The notes below the pieces were generated by a model that was not told the origin of the DNA, did not search any database, and saw nothing but the letters and a program-made list of their open reading frames with translations. Shown here one piece after another: positions 23,060 through 26,664 of a stretch of 26,664 nt of DNA. The stretch is from a virus, in IMG/VR virus record IMGVR_UViG_3300045120_000403, positions 1-26,664 of that record; one strand, given 5' to 3'. The number at the start of each line of letters is the position of its first letter. Position 1 is the first letter of the stretch. A program made the translations under genes and the position numbers.

Positions 23060-23539
23060 TCAAGAGAACATCGACATCCTGCCGCTTTCAACCACGCCAT
23101 TGAGTTTTATTTCGCCCCGCACCATCTTGCGCGGCGGACCTTCCTCGATCGGATTGATGACGCAGTGTTCCTCATCGCGCGAGTAGAGCATGATGACGAT
23201 GCCGCTTATAGCCTTCGGATTGCCTTCGAGACCTTTCTTGCTCATCGATTCTTCCTCGGCGCGTGACGCCGGCCTTGCTACCCACGATTCACACACGAAA
23301 ATGCCGATGTCGAGTACGCGCTTGGAGAGCAGCACGTTTATCATGTTGCGCGCGGCGACGATATCCCCCTTTTTCTCGTTCGGGCACAGGATCGGTGTCA
23401 TCAGGCCGTACTTCCCGGCGCCCGCGATCTTCGCGCCGAACACGATAGGCGCATGCTGCTGACCGGTACCGACGATCACTCCGGCCGCGAGTTGCGTAAC
23501 GCCAAGCAGCGCGCGGAAGTCCTCGATTGTCACGTCCAT
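23060..23539 (-). CDS. Conserved hypothetical phage protein (159 aa)
   Basis: ATG 23539 (MDVTIEDFRALLGVTQLAAG) shares a base with the upstream stop (TAATG); the longer reading lies in the Cys-rich neighbour. The protein has VIVGTGQQHAPIVFGAKIAG, ILCPNEKKGDIVAARNMIN and WVARPASRAEEESMSKKGLE, then a beta-rich end. It is soluble, alpha/beta, with no motif I can name. It is the last gene before the packaging promoter region, so it belongs to the metabolism block. Confidence 0.6.
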   Translation of the reverse strand: MDVTIEDFRALLGVTQLAAGVIVGTGQQHAPIVFGAKIAGAGKYGLMTPILCPNEKKGDIVAARNMINVLLSKRVLDIGIFVCESWVARPASRAEEESMSKKGLEGNPKAISGIVIMLYSRDEEHCVINPIEEGPPRKMVRGEIKLNGVVESGRMSMFS

Positions 23540-23778
23540 TATTCGTCCTCCGCGGCGCCTTTCTGGTACGGGCGCAAACGCCAAAGCGGGCAGGTCACCA
23601 CGGTGCAGTTCGCCACCTCGACCCGTTCCCAGTTGCAGCAGTCCAGGCACTTCGCCTTGATGATCTGCCTCGGGCTCCCTTCGCCAGCCAAAGCCCGGCG
23701 CAAACCCCCTTGCAGGGAAACAGGAGCACGCTGAACATGCGCTTCCCTGCGTTCATCCGCGGTCGGAACGGGCTTCAT
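23539..23778 (-). CDS. Small zinc-binding phage protein (79 aa)
   Basis: The second half has IKAKCLDCCNWERVEVANCT and VTCPLWRLRPYQ, a four-plus Cys cluster (CxxCC, C, C) and the CPLWRLRPY ending of a widespread small phage protein family. The Cys pattern suggests one zinc-binding knuckle. The N-terminal half is basic and polar, with no membrane segment. It overlaps the previous gene (ATGA) and shares a base with the next, so it is in one operon. Nucleic-acid binding is plausible but not established. Confidence 0.65.
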   Translation of the reverse strand: MKPVPTADERREAHVQRAPVSLQGGLRRALAGEGSPRQIIKAKCLDCCNWERVEVANCTVVTCPLWRLRPYQKGAAEDE

Positions 23779-24299
23779 TCCCCGGCCCCGCTGGCCGGAC
23801 CAAAAACAGGCTTCAACGTGGGGTAGGTCGGATTTTCCGCGTTCTGTCCAAAATCCGCTCCAGGGATGCGACTTGTAGGTAAGGCGCTCGCTTCCCGATC
23901 CAGTTTCTCGGCCAGCAAAACAGCCGCCACGGCAAACCCCTCGATTTCCGCCACGGAACTAGCCCGCCAAACTTGCCGCAAAAACCGATAGTTGATCCCA
24001 TCCCACGCCGTCATGAAGTCGCCCCACTCGGTGATTTCAGCCGGGGTCACCACGTACCGGTGCCTCGACAGCAGACGATTGACCCGCCTCTTCGTCGATT
24101 CCAGTTGTGCCGCCACGGCGCGGGCTTGCACCAGTTCCGATTCGGCGCACAGCCCCAGGAATATCAGCGTATCCAGCGCAAAACTCAACGTCCGGTAATA
24201 CGCGACCGGAAGCGGCTCGACTATCTCCCGCTTGCGCAGCGCAATCCACTGATATGCGTCTGAATCAACACAGCATTTCTCGTTTATGTCCAGCATCAT
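23775..24299 (-). CDS. Hypothetical protein (174 aa)
   Basis: Starts at ATG 24299 behind GGGAG; a second ATG is adjacent at 24296. The product is mostly helical (MMLDINEKCCVDSDAYQWIA, then YRTLSFALDTLIFLGLC, and RRVNRLLSRHRYVVTPAEIT), followed by a central helical region with WGDFMTAWDGINYRFLR and a disordered end rich in Pro, Gly and Asn. No known motif was seen. It overlaps the next gene by 4 bases. A 175-base gap containing a candidate extended -10 precedes it. Confidence 0.6.
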   Translation of the reverse strand: MMLDINEKCCVDSDAYQWIALRKREIVEPLPVAYYRTLSFALDTLIFLGLCAESELVQARAVAAQLESTKRRVNRLLSRHRYVVTPAEITEWGDFMTAWDGINYRFLRQVWRASSVAEIEGFAVAAVLLAEKLDREASALPTSRIPGADFGQNAENPTYPTLKPVFGPASGAGE

Positions 24300-24391
24300 G
24301 ATGGGCTCCCAATAGCGTTGGATGGATGGTGCTGGCTGCGCGGGTGATTGGGCACCTCGCAGTTACCCCTGTCCCCAGGACCAGCCTTCGA

Positions 24392-24400
24392 ATCATAGCA
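24392..24400 (-). promoter_or_regulatory. Candidate extended -10 promoter after the HNH-like gene
   Basis: On the minus strand TGCTATGAT (24392-24400) is a TGnTATnAT extended -10 element in the 175-base gap between the HNH-like gene and the 174-residue gene. A matching -35 is not evident, as is normal for extended -10 promoters. Transcription would start near 24385 and read leftward into the genes at 24299-23060. The rest of the gap contains a small inverted CCTG/CAGG element and no other gene that I can support. Confidence 0.35.
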
Positions 24401-24474
24401 TTATTCGCAGCTCCAAACCTAAGTCTGCCGCTTCAAATCCGTTCGCAGCAGCTCGCCGACGAGGGTGAAGTCGG

Positions 24475-24564
24475 TCAAACCGGCAGTTCCAGTATTTTCG
24501 CCTGCGGCATGGCGAGCGCAGGATTCGCTGGCTTACCCTCGGCTGTCAAGGCCACAGCGAGCGC
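24475..24564 (-). repeat. Displaced original 3' end of the ruvC-like gene, fused to the HNH-like frame
   Basis: The last 29 codons of the HNH-like gene (residues 176-204) begin ALAVALTAEGKP and end ELPV. The last 30 residues of the neighbouring RuvC-like protein (143-172; codons 25089-25178) begin ALAVALCAEGKL and end ELPF. The HNH-side copy is GC-rich like the rest of the phage, whereas the RuvC-side copy uses AT-rich codons. This pattern indicates that the GC-rich tail is the original end of the ruvC-like gene, cut off by an insertion. Confidence 0.7.
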
Positions 24565-25089
24565 ACGATAAAAATTTACCACCTTCTCCAACTCCTGGAT
24601 GGTCGCATCGCTCTTGATCGTATTCGCGCGAAAACTGATAACGATGATGTTTCCGGGAATGTAACCAAGCTCTGGTTTGATGCGGTCAATGGTTGGTGAC
24701 TGCGGTCCGCACTTCCCATCTCCTACGGTAAGCTCGACACCCAACACCGGACAGTAGGTTGGAACAATCACATCTGATTCAGAAATGGTGAAAGGTAGAT
24801 TATTTTCCTTTGCACGCGAACGCGCTCCCATCCATAAATGCTTGGCTATCCTCTTTCGACGATCGGATTTTCCCTTGATTGAAACAGCGGCCCTATTCTC
24901 TCGGTAGTAAGCTGCCGCTCTTTCTCTCGCAACCACCGGATTTTCTTTGTAGTTGGACCGTATGCAAGCTCGGCATCTAGCTGTTAAACGTTTATGCGCT
25001 GTTCCGTCTTTCCACGAGAATTCCAGTGGAGGCTTAGCAATGCCGCATTGTTTGCATACGCGACCATTCGTGTAGTCGAGCTTTCTCAA
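24475..25089 (-). CDS. HNH/homing-endonuclease-like protein fused to a displaced ruvC tail (204 aa)
   Basis: The N-terminus has a Cys4 zinc site (VCKQCG at 11-16, RCRAC at 38-42), a basic linker, and a nuclease-type core: TYCPVLGVEL (111-120), then SPTIDRIKPELGYIPGNIIV (131-150) and ISFRANTIKSDATIQEL (151-167). This SxxDR...GYxxGN...RAN pattern is typical of phage HNH-type endonuclease relatives, although a canonical HNH histidine pair is not obvious. The start is TTG 25089, overlapping the ruvC-like stop. Codons are AT-rich up to residue 175 and GC-rich after it, where the tail resembles the ruvC end. Probably a homing-type nuclease that targets a ruvC-like gene. Confidence 0.7.
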   Translation of the reverse strand: MRKLDYTNGRVCKQCGIAKPPLEFSWKDGTAHKRLTARCRACIRSNYKENPVVARERAAAYYRENRAAVSIKGKSDRRKRIAKHLWMGARSRAKENNLPFTISESDVIVPTYCPVLGVELTVGDGKCGPQSPTIDRIKPELGYIPGNIIVISFRANTIKSDATIQELEKVVNFYRALAVALTAEGKPANPALAMPQAKILELPV

Positions 25090-25199
25090 AACGGAAGTTC
25101 CGAAGATTCTTTTTTGGGTAACTTAACGAATGTCTCTGGCACAAGTTTCCCTTCTGCACATAGAGCTACAGCTAAAGCTGACCATCTGTCACTTTTAAT
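24565..25199 (-). mobile_element. Homing-endonuclease insertion that replaced the ruvC 3' end
   Basis: The AT-rich segment from about 25199 (ruvC codon 136) to 24565 (HNH codon 175) covers the new ruvC-like tail and nearly all of the HNH-like gene. It differs from the GC-rich DNA on both sides. It disrupts the ruvC-like gene at the conserved GIKSDxWSALAVA motif but supplies a homologous replacement end, so the gene stays functional. Boundaries are estimates from codon composition and alignment; no intron structure is needed to explain the layout. Confidence 0.6.
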
Positions 25200-25604
25200 C
25201 CCCCAAAGAGGTCCGGGCTCGGCTTTGCGGCCTATCGCCGCAGGCTGCCCGCCGTATCGGTCGATAATCGCGGCGCGAATGTTCGAGTCCCCGGCTTTGG
25301 CTGAACCGCAATGGAATATCTTCACCTGCCGCCGGTAGATCAGCACCACCTTGCCGCCACGATTCTGCCATGCCTCGGCAAAGCGCCCTATCCACTTCGC
25401 CGTCTCGAATGTCTCGCGCCCGACTGCCATCCCGCGCGCCTCAATGTCCTCGATCGCAAGCAAGTCGTGAACAGCATCGCAATAGCTGCGCAACCGCACA
25501 AGCAAACCATCATTCGGCAGCTTATCGTGCATGCCGATAACGCCGTCAGACTCCAGCGCAATGATTGCGCTCTCCGTCGTACCGGGATCCAGGCCCAAAA
25601 TCAT
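25086..25604 (-). CDS. RuvC-like Holliday-junction resolvase
   Basis: I place the start at ATG 25604 (MILGLDPGTTESA), which overlaps the upstream stop (ATGA); the longer frame runs through the preceding Zn-protein. The 172-residue product has the RuvC pattern: Asp6 in GLDPGT, an acidic IEDIEA block (51-56), a conserved SAKAGDSNIRAAIIDRYGG (101-119), and the C-terminal GIKSDRWSALAVA (135-147) with Asp139. It likely cleaves branched DNA during packaging or recombination. It is unusual in that the last ~37 codons are AT-rich and appear to come from a foreign homologue brought in by the adjacent insertion. Confidence 0.8.
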   Translation of the reverse strand: MILGLDPGTTESAIIALESDGVIGMHDKLPNDGLLVRLRSYCDAVHDLLAIEDIEARGMAVGRETFETAKWIGRFAEAWQNRGGKVVLIYRRQVKIFHCGSAKAGDSNIRAAIIDRYGGQPAAIGRKAEPGPLWGIKSDRWSALAVALCAEGKLVPETFVKLPKKESSELPF

Positions 25605-25792
25605 GCCGCCGCCTTCCGCGGTCGCCCAACCTTGCGCCCGGCCTGCGTCTTGCCCACGCGCACCCGATGCTCGCGGACGATTCTGGCCATGCAATCCCGG
25701 CAGTACGGCATGCGCCCATCCTTCGTGCTCCTGTTGTCGCCGAACGCGCGGCCGGGCAGTTTGGCTTGGCAGCCCGGGCACCACTTCTTCAC
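25601..25792 (-). CDS. Small zinc-finger protein (63 aa)
   Basis: The 63-residue product begins MKKWCPGCQAKLPGRAFGDN and has a second pair in MPYCRDCMARIVREH, so CxxC...CxxC spaced by about 24 residues, a likely single zinc ribbon. The C-terminal tail is basic (GKTQAGRKVGRPRKAAA) and probably contacts DNA or RNA. It overlaps the methyltransferase end and the ruvC-like start (ATGA at both edges), so these genes are coupled. No specific function is known. Confidence 0.65.
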   Translation of the reverse strand: MKKWCPGCQAKLPGRAFGDNRSTKDGRMPYCRDCMARIVREHRVRVGKTQAGRKVGRPRKAAA

Positions 25793-26664
25793 GCCGCTTC
25801 CTCGGCGCCTGGCTCATCCTTTTCCAAGCAGGCGAACAAGTCAGGCGTCGCCATTTCACGCGCAGCCATCTCGCAGTACGCAATCGCATCGATGAAGTAG
25901 CGCGCGCTCAACTCGATGCCGATGCCGCGACGCTTCAACTTGATCGCCCGGAATATGGAAGTACCCAATCCGCTGAAGGGGTCCAGCACAGTTTCCCCCT
26001 CCATGCTCCATTGTGCAATCGCGCGATCGGCCAAATCGAACTGCATCGGGCACAAGTGCATTTCGCGCCCCGCCGCCGACTGAGCGCCATTCAGTGTGAG
26101 CATGCGCGTGATGTCCGTCCACACATCCGGATGCCACGACTGCGGCTGCAACAACATGAACGTGACCGGCAGCGTGCCTTTCGCTTCCATCGCCTCGCCG
26201 AGTTTTACATGATGCTCGAAGTCGTACACGTCGCGCAGCGAGAAATCGCGGAACAGTTTGAAAATCTGCGCGTGGTCCAGTTGCTCAAGCTCCGAGGGCA
26301 TCAACAGCCGGTTGCCGGAACTGCGCGTGAAGCCGTGCGCGTCGATCTGCCAGCGCGAACGCGAATAGCCAGTGCCTTGCTTCATCGGCTTGTTTCGATC
26401 GAAAGGAATCACGTTGCCTTCGGCATCCAAACTCAGCGGCTTAGGCTTCACTACCGGCACATCGGCGTAGCTGTTCATGCGGTCCGTCGGCGGCTTGCGA
26501 AAGAGCAGCAGATATTCCGGCATCCCGACGCCCATCTTCGTGCCATCCTTGCATTGTTCCGACCAGCCGAGGCGATACGTTTGATTATTTTCGCGCACCA
26601 CGTCGGTGACGATCGTTTTCATCCCCATGTAGCCGAAGCCGTGCTTGACGAAGTTCGCAATCGT
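25789..26664 (-). CDS. DNA methyltransferase, beta-type arrangement, 5' end outside window
   Basis: The frame remains open to the window edge (26664), so the true start lies beyond; ATG 26628 is probably internal. Visible motifs are VLDPFSGLGTSIFRAIKLKR (SAM-binding motif I region) near the C-terminus, followed by GIGIELSARYFIDAIAYCE. The catalytic DPPY-type motif is not seen in the visible part, as expected if it lies upstream, which fits a beta-class order with motif I last. Conserved stretches such as YRLGWSEQCKDGTKMGVGM and YSRSRWQIDAHGFTRSSGNR match large phage methyltransferase proteins, some of which carry an N-terminal helicase. It probably protects phage DNA from host restriction. 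Confidence 0.8.
   Translation of the reverse strand, partial: TIANFVKHGFGYMGMKTIVTDVVRENNQTYRLGWSEQCKDGTKMGVGMPEYLLLFRKPPTDRMNSYADVPVVKPKPLSLDAEGNVIPFDRNKPMKQGTGYSRSRWQIDAHGFTRSSGNRLLMPSELEQLDHAQIFKLFRDFSLRDVYDFEHHVKLGEAMEAKGTLPVTFMLLQPQSWHPDVWTDITRMLTLNGAQSAAGREMHLCPMQFDLADRAIAQWSMEGETVLDPFSGLGTSIFRAIKLKRRGIGIELSARYFIDAIAYCEMAAREMATPDLFACLEKDEPGAEEAA

Noticed and set aside
24270-24396. 43-codon minus-strand frame (MIRRLVLGTGVTARC...) in the gap before the 174-residue gene
   Set aside because: It overlaps the start of the 174-residue gene, has no ribosome-binding site and no membrane or motif pattern. It starts inside the candidate -10 element.
24326-24571. 81-codon + strand frame covering the gap at 24300-24475
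   Set aside because: It runs into the HNH-like gene on the opposite strand and has no ribosome-binding site or recognisable pattern.
24475-25199. Group I intron or intein in the ruvC-like gene
   Set aside because: The upstream gene continues through a complete, homologous C-terminus and stop, so no splicing is needed. No intein motifs or intron core elements were recognised.
1-26664. tRNA genes, CRISPR arrays, insertion-sequence inverted repeats, attachment sites
   Set aside because: None could be recognised by reading both strands; small or degenerate sites may have been missed.

Overview
This window is entirely phage DNA: a tailed phage or prophage with a P22/BPP-1/BcepC6B-like podovirus plan. 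The GC-rich coding style and the type of virion and lysis proteins suggest a betaproteobacterial (Burkholderiales-like) host, but this is inferred, not shown. No integrase, attachment site, tRNA, CRISPR array, reverse transcriptase or clear bacterial gene was seen. Both ends are cut inside genes.

Layout. Bases 2-1037 (+ strand) hold three tightly overlapping early-type genes of unknown function. They meet head-on, with only a 4-base gap, the end of a long minus-strand block. Read right to left, the minus strand holds: (i) 26664-23060, a DNA-metabolism module: a beta-arranged DNA methyltransferase (cut by the window edge), a small zinc-binding protein, a RuvC-like resolvase, a homing-endonuclease-like gene, and three unknowns; (ii) about 22950-22880, a control region with a hairpin, a TTGACA-type promoter and a perfect 7-bp dyad; (iii) 22872-18501, packaging: small terminase candidate, large terminase, a GNAT-like fragment and a P22-type portal; (iv) 18470-15853, an accessory cassette between portal and scaffold: a conserved small protein, an Acb2/Tad1-family cyclic-nucleotide sponge (anti-CBASS), two virion-like proteins, an SGNH hydrolase and a possible 14-residue basic peptide; (v) 15835-10341, scaffold, P22-type coat protein, two related capsid-adjacent proteins, gp4-like and gp10-like tail-machine proteins and a small virion protein; (vi) 10331-5373, three large proteins in the place of the DNA ejection proteins; (vii) 5235-3551, two tail fibre/appendage proteins; (viii) 3551-1042, a lysis and membrane region with a holin-like protein, several single-span micro-proteins, a lipoprotein and an endolysin-like protein at the end.

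Most minus-strand genes overlap by 1-4 bases (ATGA, TAATG, TGATG), so translation is probably coupled along one late transcript. The exception is a 46-residue membrane protein encoded on the + strand at 5253-5393, which fills the only gap between the tail fibre and ejection genes.

The two most notable findings are: (a) the gene at 24475-25089. Its C-terminal 29 codons look like the displaced original end of the neighbouring ruvC-like gene, while the ruvC-like gene now ends in an AT-rich substitute tail, the signature of an HNH-type homing element that replaces the end of its target; and (b) the Acb2-family protein at 18034-18258, which has Tyr and Lys at positions 11 and 26, the positions I recall as ligand-binding in Acb2.
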